Under the pieces are notes generated by a model. That model was not told where the DNA came from. It worked only from the letters and a program-made list of their open reading frames with translations, and ran no database searches. Below are positions 22,305-34,126 of a stretch of DNA of 64,000 nt, in pieces. A program made the position numbers and the translations under genes. Within the stretch, counting starts at the first letter, position 1. Every line of letters starts with the position of its first letter. Source of the DNA: Rhizophagus clarus (Eukaryota > Glomeromycota > Glomeromycetes > Glomerales > Glomeraceae); assembly GCA_015698045.1 (NCBI GenBank), contig BLAL01000011.1, positions 1,428,501 to 1,492,500 on the forward strand, read 5' to 3'.

Positions 22305-23923
22305 GAATTGCAAATCAATCTAATTGGTTCGGCAATTCCGATTCTTGGTCCATTTTTGTCAAGGCACAGTTTGGTAATTATATTTTGATAATAACACATG
22401 ACAATGATGTCAAGACCAATGTATTTTAAAATATAATTTTATTTTTGCTAATTCTCTAATTAAATTTGGTATTAAGGGGTATAATTATACTAGAAAATTT
22501 TTTCAAATTCAATTAATCTGATTCTTGAAACATGTCAATCGACTTACTAATAAATCTCATATATCATCACGAATTCGAAAGATCCAAATAATTTAAGTAG
22601 AGATGTAGCAATTTCCTATTCACAGATCAAAATGCGAGAGTTATAAAAAAAGTGTCTTAGTTGTTCGCAACTGCAACAACATCAAAATTTAACACTTGGC
22701 CTATTCTTTCGAATATATCAAAAATTAGGAAAAACTATATTTCATTTTTTTTTATATATATTTTCGTCAATTTCTAGTACATCAGTATCATTTAAAGCTG
22801 TTAACGAGATATCAAATATTTATTATTTTATCTTTTATTGAGTCGCTTACAATAATACGTTGAGTTATAGCATATATACGTTTATTCTAACAATCAGTCA
22901 TGGTTAAAATTACTTATTAATTAATAGAATTGTTTTAATAAATCTTTAATTCTTCTTTTGCCCTTGGCAGTTGGCACAGACGTACAGTTTGTTAATACCA
23001 CGTGACTAGATAGTGCATAAATGTCACCCGACGTGATTGGTAGGAGCTATAAAGTTTGTTTGCGTTTACCATGCACGTTCTACAAATCGGTGATTTCCAA
23101 TTTGTTTACGTTTACTATAAATTTGCTCGTGAGTATGGTACATTTGCGTACGTTTACCACACTTTCTTTCTTTTTTCTTCACATTTTAGTACGATGCAAC
23201 AAATTTTCTTTGTAGCCTTTCATTTTTTGTTAATAGTTGACGATATTTTTTCACCTTATTTTTCATCTTATTTTCGTCGGCTTAACAAAGTAAGCATATT
23301 TCTTTTCGCCAATTATATTTCCTGTCGGAAAAACCAGCTTCCGTAAGTATAACTTTATCAAGCTTCAAATGTGTTATTACTAATTTGGACATGTTATTTA
23401 TGATAATGATATAATATTTAGTTTATTAATATATTTTAATTAATTCATTGATATACTTTATTGATATATTTTAATTAATTTATTGATATTTTTAATTATT
23501 AATTGTTTACTGATATATTTTAATTAATTTATTGATATATTCTATTAATTGATAACGCTATAATATTTAGTTTATTGATATATTTTAATTAATTGATAGC
23601 GATATAATATCTAGTTTACTGATATATTTAAATATTGATTGATTTATCTTAATTTAATTAATGTAGTTTACTGATTATTTTAAATAATACATTTTAATTA
23701 ATTGAAAGCGATATAATATCAAGTTTATTTAATTTATTGATTTATTTTAATTAATATTGATAGCGATATATTTTATTAAATGATAACGAGTCTTATTAAT
23801 TTAATCTATCTTTTATTTTAATCAGACGATAACGAAAATGGTTCAGAAGACGTAAGTAACAGTTATATATAGAGCCTTTGTTTCTTGTTTAATCTTTAAA
23901 TTATCAAATTATCAAATATTATA
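22271..23923. promoter_or_regulatory. Divergent intergenic region of the CACTA element
   Basis: 1.65 kb between the head-to-head transposase and accessory genes, so it should hold both promoters. It begins with a 31-bp poly-T (22271-22301). The stretch at 23390-23800 is made of repeated TTGATATATTTTAATTAAT and GATAACGATATAAT motifs. A possible short leader exon (ATGGTTCAGAAGAC then GTAAGT at 23851) precedes the accessory gene. No promoter element can be named. Confidence 0.45.
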
Positions 23924-25973
23924 ATGAGAAAATTCAAACCTTTAAATTTAATTCCTATTTCTCGTGATGGCTCTCATCCTCATATTAGATCTCAACGAAA
24001 TGAATCTAGTTCCTGTTCCCAATCTCGTCAATCTCGGCATTAAACTCATATTAATCGATCTCGTAGTCACTCAAAATCTCGCTCAACGACTCGTCAACCT
24101 CGATCTCGCCCATTTCGATCCAAATCTCGTTATTATCATTCTGAATCCCAACGATCACGTTCCCATCGCTCTCGCTCCTCTCATCGTTCCCAACGATCGC
24201 GTTCCCATCACTCTTGCTCCCCTCATCGTTCCCATCATTCTCGTTCTCATCAACGTCAATCTCGCTCCCCTCATCGTTCCCATCATTCTCGTTTCCATCA
24301 ACGTCGATCTCGATCTCGCTCTCATTCCCCTCATTGACATCAATCACGCTCTCAATCTCAACATAATCGAAATTATCAAAATGTCTCTAGAGGGAGATCA
24401 ATTACAAAAAGTAATATTGTTTTATATTAGTGCTAATTAAATTTCATTTTACTTATACTATACCAATTTAACGTTATTGTTATAGGATCTTTAACTGATC
24501 TATCTTTAACAATTCCTTCTTCTTCACCTCCAGCGAGCGGTAGTATTTCTTTCACGTTTCTTTACTTACTTGCACGTAAAATTTTTTATACTAAATGATT
24601 TATATTAAATACTGATTTATAATAGGTGCTAACAACAGAGAAGTCAGCGAATTAAGAAGCATGATTTCAAATCTTACCAAACATGTGGAAGTGTTAACGG
24701 AAGAAAGAACGAGTGAAGGACCAAGAAATAGAAGCCTATCCCCAGTTCTGTCCAGAGAGAATCGGCGTGCCCTTCCTCCAATAACTGATAAAAATTTCAA
24801 AAAAACCGTTCATGTAAATATATCTTTATTTTATTAAATATTTCTCTTTTGTATTGATCGTTAAAAAATGAGTGTTATATTAAATAGGATGAGGCAATCC
24901 ATATTATAAACAACCTCGATTCGTCGATTCTTTTCGACACGTCAAAGACATTTAGTAAACAAAAAAAGTCGATAAATAAGAAGCTTCTACCAGCCGTCAA
25001 AGCAGCGATGCCTCCTTCATTAGAGGTATACGATACAGAACTTTTAAAAGTAATAAAACAGCTACACAAATCACGGCGGGAGATTTGGAAATTAAAAAAG
25101 GAGGGTAAGATAGATGAACACAATAAACGGCAACACATGACGTCGAGGAGAGATCAGGTGTGAAATTCATTATTTAAAATGACAATGTATATAATCTATT
25201 AATTATTTTAATTTACTCTTTAATAGAAAATGACAAGAAGACGCAAAGGTCTCCAACACATGATCTTCACGCAAGACAGCATTCTAGATGATTGTCGTCC
25301 TGAAAATATGACTAGGGAAGTATTTATTAAAGATTGCGAAAAGGCAGTAAATACCGCAGAAGTCCATTCGGATGAATGGTCTACTGAAGACGAAGTTCTG
25401 GCAAATGAAGAGCGTAATGATAACATAAGATCAGGAAGGTTGATAAGTACAAATTCTGTAATTAAGATTCACAATAAGGAGTGGAGGTCTTCTAGAGTAT
25501 GTAAAGTTGCGAAAGTTTAAAACATAGGCGTTTATGCTAATAAGTTATAAATTTATCATTAGGTTAAAAGAATCTTATTTTGAGCGGACGAGATCAGAGT
25601 AAGCATCGGAACCAGATTAAGTCGCAAACGTTACCGTCTAGACGATATCGATAAAAAAAGCAGACCAACACAAGACATGGCTAATTGGTGGATATCATCA
25701 AGGTGGATTGAACCAGAATCTGATGATGATGATGATGATGAGGATAACGACGGTGATAATAACGATGATGATAATAATGGTAATGATGATAATAACGATG
25801 ATGACAATAATGGTAATGGTGATAATAACGATGATGGCAATAATGGTAATGCTGATAAAAATGATGGAACTAATGAAGAACAAAACGATGATAATAATGG
25901 TAATTTAGAAGTAGATGAGCACCAAGGTCCCTTTTACTTAGAAGTACCGGTCGATATCAGAAGACGTACATAA
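23924..25973 (+). pseudogene. CACTA accessory protein: RS-rich, coiled, Asp/Asn-rich tail
   Basis: Six phase-coherent exons: 23924-24410, 24486-24539, 24626-24813, 24888-25157, 25227-25496 and 25563-25973. They give 1680 nt, 560 codons. The N-terminal 150 residues are an Arg/Ser/His repeat (HRSHHSRSHQR, SRSRSHS), like RS domains of splicing factors. The middle is charged and probably helical (REVSELRSMISNLTKHVEVL; IKQLHKSRREIWKLKKEGK). The end is an Asp/Asn tract, then YLEVPVDIRRRT. In-frame stops lie at 24041 (TAA), 24335 (TGA) and 25581 (TGA). The first two fit C-to-T changes of Gln and Arg codons inside the repeat. By position and partner it could be the functional counterpart of plant TnpA (subterminal-repeat binding); that is inference. 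No database-type domain was recognised. Confidence 0.65.
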
Positions 25974-26340
25974 ATTTAGGTATTTGTTTCATCATTTAAA
26001 ATCAACTGCTTGTATTTTGAGTGATTTAAATTCCGTTGTTTATAAATTAACTCTCTAATATCGTTTCTATCCTATCAATCTCTTTTGGTTATTTTATAGC
26101 CATTTATAAGTAACATGACGAGATAAATATGATTTTAATATATTTTATATAAACATTCTATACATAATAATAATATAATAATAAGAACAATATAGTAATA
26201 TAATAATAATAATATGGACAATATAATAATATAATAATAATAAATATATCATAAATTGCAGTATATATTATAAAATAATAGCATACATATTATATATCAT
26301 ACATATTAAATATTAAATATAAATCAATTATCGAAAATGG
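25974..26340. other. AT-rich 3' flank of the accessory gene
   Basis: Holds ATAATAATA-type low complexity (26160-26300). No gene seen. Confidence 0.6.
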
Positions 26341-26996
26341 AAAAATAAAATAAAACCGGACAATAATAGTAATTATGAATTACGAGAAAATCGATAATAG
26401 AAAGATCCGATATATAAATCGGCATAAACTATTTTTGAAATGTTTATACCGAGCTAAAAAACCGGATAATAATAGTAATTATGAATTATGAGAAAATCGA
26501 TAATAGAAAGATCCAATATATAAATCGGCATAAACTATTTTTGAAATGTTTATACTGAATTAAACTTGGCAATCCGATTTTAGGAGATTTGGCATGATTA
26601 TTTAAAAATCGGCGTTCTGATTTTGCGAGAATCGGCAATTATAATTTTAAAACGGTATTCCGATTTATGTCGATAAAAATAAAAGAATTTCCGATCGCCA
26701 ACAATACGTGCCATAAAATCGGCAGCAAAATGCCATAAATAGGACAAATATAGCTATAAACCGGCAGTCTTATTTTTAGCTATCGACATGTTTATTTTAA
26801 AATCGGAATGCCGATTTTCTCAAAATCTGCCAAAATTGGCATTCCAATTTTTTGTTCATAAATAACGTATTTCTGATCACAAACAATTCGCGCTATAAAA
26901 TCGGCTTTAAAAAGCCACAAATCAGACAAATATATCCAAAAATCGGTTAAAAATCGGACTGCCAATTTTTGACGATTTTTTTTCATTCGACCTGTG
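26340..26996. repeat. Right subterminal repeats (AAAATCGGC)
   Basis: A near-exact direct duplication of about 123 bp (AAAACCGGA-TAATAATAGTAATTATGAAT) begins at about 26352 and 26460. It is followed by a dense series of AAAATCGGCA / TGCCGATTTT motifs up to the right TIR, the inverted counterparts of the left cluster. Confidence 0.75.
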
Positions 26997-27545
26997 CCAT
27001 CAGATTAACCTAAAATATTTGGGTCAGATCATCAAAATTGTGACCTAATCTTGGGTTGGGTCATAGTTTGACTAATCTGATTGATCTGTTTAACCCAAAG
27101 TTAAAAAATATTTTTTTGACGTTTTTTAATTTAAATATTTAAAGCTTAAAAGAAAGTGTTTTTTTTAAATTTAAATGCTTAACGCTTAAAAAACGCTTAA
27201 ATAAACATATTTTAATATTTTTTTAAAAATTAAACCGCATTTTTTTAAAAAATTAAAGCTTTTAAAAAACACATTTTTTGGTGTTTTTTTTAATCAAACG
27301 CTTAAAAAAACCATTTAGCTTTTTTTTAAATTAATGCTTAAAAAGCGCATTTTGGCATTTTTTTTTTAAAAAAAAATTAAATGCTTAATTAAATGCCTAA
27401 AAAAAGCATTTTTTTTTAAATTTAACGATTGAGCAAAGAGCTTTTTTTAATTTAAATGCTTGAGAAAAAAGCATATTTTTTTAATTACAAACGCTTAAAA
27501 AAAATGTATTTTTTTAATAAAGTGATTGAAAAAAGCGTTATTTCC
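26997..27545. repeat. GATC/TGACC-rich end and degenerate minisatellite
   Basis: Begins with the second CCA of the CACTA duplication, then TTTGGGTCAGATC, TTGGGTTGGGTCA and TGATTGATCTG. These are related to the complement of 46240-46440. From about 27110 degenerate units (TTTAAATGCTTAAAAAACGC) lead into the regular minisatellite. Confidence 0.6.
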
Positions 27546-27853
27546 ATTTCTTTAATTAAACGCCTAAAAAAAAGGTTTTTTTTAATTAAACGCCTAAAAA
27601 AAAGGTTTTTTTAATTAAACGCCTAAAAAAAAGGTTTTTTTTAATTAAACGCCTAAAAAAAAGGTTTTTTTTAATTAAACGCCTGAAAAAAAGGTTTTTT
27701 TAATTAAACGCCTAAAAAAAAGGTTTTTTTTAATTAAACGCCTAAAAAAGGTTTTTTTTAATTAAACGCCTAAAAAAAAGGTTTTTTTAATTAAACGCCT
27801 AAAAAAAAGGTCTTTTTTTAATTAAACGCCTAAAAAAAGGTCTTTTTTAATTA
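27546..27853. repeat. Minisatellite block 1, ~29-31 bp unit
   Basis: About ten units of AATTAAACGCCTAAAAAAAAGG plus a T-run. The block ends exactly at the TA (27852-27853) where the 11.2-kb element is inserted, and resumes after 39071. In this block the base pair after AAGG is mostly T, giving GGTTTTT rather than GGCGATT. Confidence 0.9.
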
Positions 27854-27869
27854 CATCAGGAAATTTTTT

Positions 27870-28110
27870 TAGGGGATATATATCGATGGATGGGTCACAT
27901 GATATATATCGATAATAATCGGACTCGTCGAGTAGTATCGATGTGGGTAAATAATGACAAATTATCAGAATTTAACTAAAATAACAAATATCGATAGAGA
28001 TGTATATCGATGGAAAGGTCACATGATATCTATCGATAATAATCGGACTCGTCGAGTAATATCAATACGAAAAAGATGATTACTTATCGAAATTAAGCCT
28101 AAACGATAAA
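27870..28110. repeat. Left subterminal repeats (TATCGAT)
   Basis: Two copies of ATATATCGATGGATGGGTCA then ATAATCGGACTCGTCGAGTA, starting at about 27878 and 28003, 125 bp apart. Confidence 0.7.
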
Positions 28111-28319
28111 AGTCGAGAAAATTTCATACGATAAAAATCAAGAAAATTCAAACGATAAATATTGAAAATATTCATTGCGATTACTAACGTAAATTTATTT
28201 ATTTATTTATAATAATAAAATTCATAATAAAATTCATAATGATAATAATTATAATTAATTATAAAATATTAGTATGCCACCTTAAAATAAAACATCACTT
28301 TCCAACCTATGAATAATTG

Positions 28320-30132
28320 CTAATCATCATAAAACAAGTCGTCATGCAACGTCATTAATGTATCATCACCTCTGAGAATTACATCTGTTTCCTCCTCCTC
28401 TTCAAAAGAGCCTGTTTTCAGGATTTCCGGAACTTCTTCCCTCAATATCTCCTGCGCGTCATGTATAGTAAAACCTTCTTTTTTTTCGAATAAATCCTAA
28501 TAAAGTATTAATTCGAATTTTATCTAACTGAATAGATTTCAAATTATATAAATTGGTTTAAATAACAGCCACATACCTTAAATTTCTGATATCGTCATTC
28601 TAGAGGTTTTTTCCTGCACTCTACGTCAGGGTAGCTAGGATTCAATACTATATCGCATATCGCAGATGTATAAATATAGATATTCTGAAATAACTCGTCA
28701 GTATCAGATATTGCAGGAAATGCAAGTTTTGTTATATTTTCGATTACATTATCATTATCATTATATAACTTATTATAACACTCTTTAACTTGTGGTAAAT
28801 TTTTCCAGCTCATTATATCTTGCGGGCTTTTCCGTTTATTACCACTTATTGATTGTAGACCGAATTCCTTAAAAATAGCACTTTTCACTGCTGCAACGTG
28901 TACTCCTCTCATATCTTTCATTTTTCACATGAGCTATAAAAGAAAATAAAAAATCCATAATGATAATCAAAAAATTTAAATTAAACACAACAGTTATGAT
29001 TACGATTATTAATGATAATCACCATAGAATGATGGCGTCCTGAAAATGCGTTCGTCCACTCTCTATAGCCTACTTTACGAAGATAATGAGGATAATATTG
29101 ATTTATCCAATTTTCGAGCTCCAACTTAAAATTTTCAAAGGTAGACCACATATTGTCTGGAAAGGATTTATTGCACACCGAGTTATAACCTTTCTATATT
29201 AGTGTGTGATAATAAATAATTGCAATTATGTTGTGATTTGGTGACAGATGGTATAAGAGAGAATAGCACCAGGTTTTCGTTAGAAACTTACATTGAAGAC
29301 CTTTTCGCTTAGGTCAATTTTTTTCTTTTTCTCATTTTGCAACTTAATCTGGTTCTGGATCCATCCGACTTTCTCGAGCGTCTCTTTATGTGATTCATAT
29401 AGAGCTCGTATTTGCCTACCTTGTTTTATAAGCATGTCCTCGCAACTTTTTCTGCTTTTAGGAGGTTGGACATTGATCTCTGGTGTTTCTTCTGCAGTTG
29501 TAGTTGACGAGCTTTTTCCATGCTCAACAGCTGGCGTGGTCGGCCTACTGCGCCGTACATTTTCTCTATTTGTTTCCAGTACAAGCGTTTCGGAATGTTC
29601 ATCGCCAGCTGACGTTAATGTATTAACCCAGTAAATTGTATTAGGTGTAATAGATGTAAACTGAAATGAAATGTTGACAATTTTCAAGTCTGGAAATATC
29701 ACTTACTTTGCTTTGATTGTCTGCCGTATGTTTTAAGTTGTTTAGAAATATATTCCTTTATCCTTCGAGTGTTATCTAAAAAATAAATGATTGATTATGA
29801 AAGGTTTATTAACATAATATCTAATAAATCATAATAAATATATATGGATCATTACCTTCTGCTAGTGGTGTAGTTTGCGAAGATTCCGCTACTACTTCCA
29901 TTTCTTCTTGATCACTATCTGATCCCTGATTACTAGTATCTGATTTTTTGGCTGTCTCTTTAGCTTGTGAACTAATAGTATCTGATTCTTTAGCAGGCTC
30001 TTTAGCTTGCGAAGTATCTTTCCGCTTTACAATTTTTCTTGGGCCTTCTTGTTCATTATTATATTCGTTATTTGATTCCTGAGACTGTTTATCTTTGTTA
30101 GCTCTAGTGGAATATTTTCGTTTTTTTAGCAT
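28320..30132 (-). pseudogene. Accessory gene of the Plavaka-type element
   Basis: Read from ATG 30132: exon 30132-29856 (Lys/Glu/Ser-rich, basic start MLKKRKYSTRANKDK), 29775-29707, 29608-29292 (Arg/Ser-rich linker then EDMLIKQGRQIRALYESHKE, helical), an exon from about 29192 with FPDNMWSTFENFKLELENW and YPHYLRKVGYREWTNAF, a segment 28915-28577 with RGVHVAAVKSAIFKEFGL and YNKLYNDNDNVIENITKLAF, and a final acidic exon 28496-28320 ending DDLFYDD. Introns are about 80-90 bp GT-AG and the first junctions keep phase. The junction between the fourth and fifth segments (about 29030-28910) was not resolved, and a TGA at 28595 interrupts the fifth segment, so this copy looks broken. The function is unknown. 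By position it may be a DNA-binding partner of the transposase. Confidence 0.5.
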
Positions 30133-31229
30133 TTTTTTAAAAAAGGTTTAAAACAAATTAGTAAAAAAGAAAGATATAAATGGTTAGACTAAAGAAGAGC
30201 GAAGAAAAATTTAGTATAAAGTGGAAAAAAGAGCGAACGAATAAGGATTGAAGAAGAAGCAGATGAAAAAGGATTGAAGAAGAAGCGGACGAAAAAGGAT
30301 TGAAGAAGATTTGAATGTAAAATCAGAGATAAAAAAAGTTTAAAAAAAAGGTTGGAAAAGTATCCTATATATAAACTTTTCTAAAGTTTGATAAACTATT
30401 TAGATCAGTAAAACTTGATGTGACGCATAAATAATTATAATGCATACTAATTAAATTATTATAGCGATGCGTTATTAATTGTAATGCATAATTAAAATAT
30501 TATAACGATGCATATTAGTTAATTGTACTCAAAATTAAATGGATTAAACAAGGGATAACGACGCATATTAGTTAATTGTACTCAAAATTAAATGGATTAA
30601 ACAAGGGATAACGACGCATATTAGTTAATTGTACTCAAAATTAAATGGATTAAACAAGGGATAATGACGTATATTAGTTAATTGTACTCTAAAATTAAAT
30701 AAATTCGAGGGATAACAATATATATTAGTTAATTGTAAATAAATTCGAGGGATAACGATGCATATTAATTATTTGTAAATAAATTCGAGGGATAACGATG
30801 CATATTAATTATTTGTAAATAAATTCGAGGGATACGGTAACAATGCACATTAGTTAACTGAAGATATCCAATCATAGTAGTAAATGGTATCGATCTCTTT
30901 CAATTACTCAAAATTAAATAAATTATTTGAAAATTTAACAATACAAAACAATACAATTAATCGAGATATAACGATGCATATTTAATTGTTGTACTTAAAA
31001 ATTAAATAGATCAACAATACAATTAAGAAAAGTCTAAAAATATCTGTATTGTTTACTAATAAAACTGATCGTCGTCTACTACTAGTAAAGCTGAAATAAT
31101 GAAATATATATATTACATCGTTTTTTGGTTTTGTTCAGGCAATAAATTCCGTTTTTACTAGTTTTGTTCAGGCAACAAATTCACTTTCATAAAATTTGGT
31201 TCCATTCACTATCGCTAAAATCACTCAAA
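30133..31229. other. Divergent intergenic region with tandem repeats
   Basis: Lies between two head-to-head element genes. A purine-rich stretch (30190-30310) has repeated GAAGAAGCGGACGAAAAAGGAT. Then come 53-bp tandem repeats (TTAGTTAATTGTACTC at about 30515, 30568, 30621 and 30674) decaying into shorter copies to about 30860. Promoters for both genes are expected here. Confidence 0.55.
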
Positions 31230-34108
31230 ATGACCTATAAATGTTCATATTGTTCATGTACTTTTTCGTCAACTTATACATTAAAACGACATATTTCAGA
31301 CAAGCATCAATATATTGACGAAGATGAAGAAGTAACCTTTCAATCAAACATGCCACACGAAGAACCTGATCTCTGGGATGATGATGATAAAAAAGTATCA
31401 AAAGTGCCATATCATGAAGAATCCGGTCTCTGGGATGATGATCTTTCAATGAAAGATGACGAATCTGAATCGAAAATAATATTAAAACAACCCGTAGAAT
31501 CTCATGAAAATTTACAAATTTCTGAAGAGTCGGATGAGGAAAGTGGGGAATTTGATGATAACGATGAGTCAGATGAGGAAAGTGGTGAATTTGATGATGA
31601 CGATAATGAGGATAATGAAGTTGACTTAACATACTCGTTATCTATCGATGCTGAAGATTTTTGTGGGACCACACTAGATGATGCAATAAGAGACAAAACA
31701 CATCCACCTAACACTAAATGGCCGAACGACATTTATTGTGAATTCATGGAAATTGTTATGGAATATCAATTATCTAATTCTTGCAGTGATAGGATAATTA
31801 AGTTAATCAATAAAAGTAGACAAGAGGCCGAAAAAAACCCATTACCAATAAATACTAAGGAAGGTCGTAGATTTCTTGATGTTAACGAATTTTCTTATAT
31901 GAAATTCAAAAAAGTCATTATCATGAAATTCTAGGATAAAGATTATTCTTTTTATTATCAACCGATAATTCATGGAATTAAAGTTCTGCTTCTTCAATCC
32001 GAAATGAATGAAGAATTTGTTTTTAAGTATAAAAATCACAATACATTGATTAAGACTTATGGTGAACAATTCGAAAGTAATTGGTGGTATATCATGGAAA
32101 ATAAAATTCCTGTCGATAACAAATTATTATCGATAATAATCTATGCTGATTCCACAACTTGTGATCATCTGGGCAAAACTTCTGAACATCCTATGTATAT
32201 TTCACTTGGAAATATACCAAATTGGCAGCGAAATAAACCTAACGCTAAAGTACTTGTTGGTTATTTGCCAAAATTGAAAGCAAAAGATAATACTACAAGG
32301 AATTCTGAGTCTTTCCGAAGATTACAGAGACTCATTTTTCAGAGATGTCTCTGAATATTATTATCGCCGATAATGAATCAAAATGACATGTATTTAGTTG
32401 TTCAAAATAAAATACATCCATTTACACCAAAATTATCGGTTATCCTTGCTGATATGGCGGAAGCAGGAGCATTTATCGCAACATATCTTCCATCAACTTC
32501 TAAACGACCATGTTATTATTGCTTGATAAATAACGAAAATCTTAATAATATGGCATTATCTCATATTGATTTACGAACTCCAGAAAAAAAGAAACTAGCT
32601 ATTAGTGAGAATCAAGCAAGTGAATTTTCGATTCATAAGGAGTTTAATTATTTTGGGATTTTGACGATTTTAATATTTATGAGGCGACTGCTCCAGATCG
32701 TATGCATTTACTCAACCTTGGAGTAACAAAGTATCTCATAGAATTTACTCGTGAATTGTTACACCGAAAGGTCAGCAATAGAGCAGTAAAAGATATGGAC
32801 CACAGATTGTGCGCAATCCCACGATATCCAGGCTTAATAATATTAAAAAACGGATTGGAAAATATATCTAAATTTACTGCTAATGATTATCGTAATATAA
32901 TGAAAATGATTATTTTCGTTATAGATAATTTATACGATGATTATAAAGAAGGTGGAATACCATGTAAGAGACTGTGCAACATTTTTCATAAATATTTAGT
33001 AATGTATATGAAGTTGCGTCAGGAGTCATTTACGGATACCGAGTTAACAGAATTAGAGGTAAATATCGATTATTAATTCTAAACCAAATCTTTAATTAGT
33101 ATTTAATTTCAGTTTTTTAAAAATTTATTACTACTATTACTAGACGTTAATAACTGAATTCTGTCAAGAATTTGTAACGATATTTGCCGAATATTCTCCA
33201 AGTCGCTGTAAAATACCTAAACTTCACGTGCTTCATTATCATGTAATTCCGTCAATTTGACTTTATGGTTCGATGAATGGGATGTCAACAGAAACATATG
33301 AAACTTTGCATAAGAAGAGCGTTAAAACTCCATATCGAATGACAAATAAAAGAAATTATGTTCCACAAATGTTAACTATGGTAATGTTATATGATCTGTT
33401 TCGTCATAATCTATTTTAATCGATTAATTTAAATTTGATACAATAGGTGCGACGTCAATATTTAGCCTTGAAACAAAAAAAACCTACGATAAGAAGATCT
33501 AGTGGATTTCGAAATCTTTTATGGGAGTTCAAATTTACTGAAATTGAAACAACAGTTTCTAAAATAAAACAAGACACCGATATCCATCATCTGTATAAAG
33601 AAGGGTTTGATAACCTTCATGCAGGTTTTGAAGAGTTTTTGACGGAAAATGAGTTAGAATATGATTATGAATCTGGGCATTTTAAAATATATTCTAGTGT
33701 AGCTGTTGAATCAACTGATATTATCTGAACAGCAGGAACCTTTTATGGTAATGAATGGTTCAGTGATGTAGTAGTCTTTTTTGAAGAAACTGCGTGGTAT
33801 GGAAAGGTATGATATGCTTAAAATTTTTTATTAAGATTTTTGTCATGATGACATGTTATTAACTGAATTAAATTTAGGCACTTTTATTATTGGAATTTTC
33901 TGCAAAAGGTTTAAAAGAGCCAGTAAATCTTGCTTTGTTACGATGGTATGAAGAAGTACAAGAAGAAGAGACCATATACGACTGTCCAAGATTATGGCTA
34001 ACTGATCAATATACATGTGTTTACTTAGATTCAGTTGATATGTCAGTTCACATTATACCAAGAAATAACTGTGAAAATGAATATTTTATTAATACGTATA
34101 TTTTTTAA
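31230..34108 (+). pseudogene. Plavaka-type transposase with C2H2 finger, inactivated
   Basis: Exons 31230-33058, 33144-33380, 33447-33806 and 33878-34108 (introns 85, 66 and 71 bp, GT-AG), about 886 codons. A classical C2H2 finger opens the protein (C5, C8, H21, H26), followed by an acidic Ser/Glu/Asp segment. Plavaka-like motifs follow: LSIIIYADSTTCDHLGK, YISLGNIPNWQR, KVLVGYLPKL, RRLQRLIFQRCL, VILADMAEAGAFIATY, RPCYYCL, APDRMHLLNLGVTKY, KIPKLHVLHYH and ETLHKKSVKTPYR. In-frame stops lie at 31932 (TAG), 32352 (TGA), 33258 (TGA) and 33726 (TGA), with a one-base frameshift near 32650. At least two TGAs sit where an Arg codon (CGA) fits. The protein ends HIIPRNN...NTYIF. The 3' UTR received the nested transposon 19 bp after the stop. 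Confidence 0.82.
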
Positions 34109-34126
34109 GGTGTAAAATGAAATTAG

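Larger units (their letters stand above)
17237..26996. mobile_element. Complete CACTA-type (En/Spm-like) DNA transposon, 9760 bp
   Basis: Both ends are the same 23-bp terminal inverted repeat, CACAGGTCGAATG followed by eight A and TC. They are flanked by the direct repeat CCA (17234-17236 and 26997-26999). A 3-bp duplication and CAC-initial TIRs are hallmarks of CACTA elements. Inside are a Tnp2-type transposase gene (minus strand), an RS-rich accessory gene (plus strand) and subterminal GCCGATTTTT repeats in inverted orientation at the two ends. Both genes carry in-frame stops, so this copy is probably inactive, though its ends are intact. Confidence 0.9.

Noticed and set aside
22122-22388. 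Plus-strand frame with a poly-Phe run
   Set aside because: Antisense to transposase exon 1; the Phe run is the poly-T leader.
23021-23346. Phe/Tyr-rich frames between the two CACTA genes
   Set aside because: Overlapping frames in T-rich intergenic DNA, without homology or splice support.
24051-24347. Asp/Glu/Asn-rich minus-strand frame of 98 codons
   Set aside because: Opposite-strand shadow of the RS repeat of the accessory gene.
31225-31732. His/Ser-rich minus-strand frames opposite the C2H2 finger
   Set aside because: Shadows of the acidic segment of the Plavaka gene.
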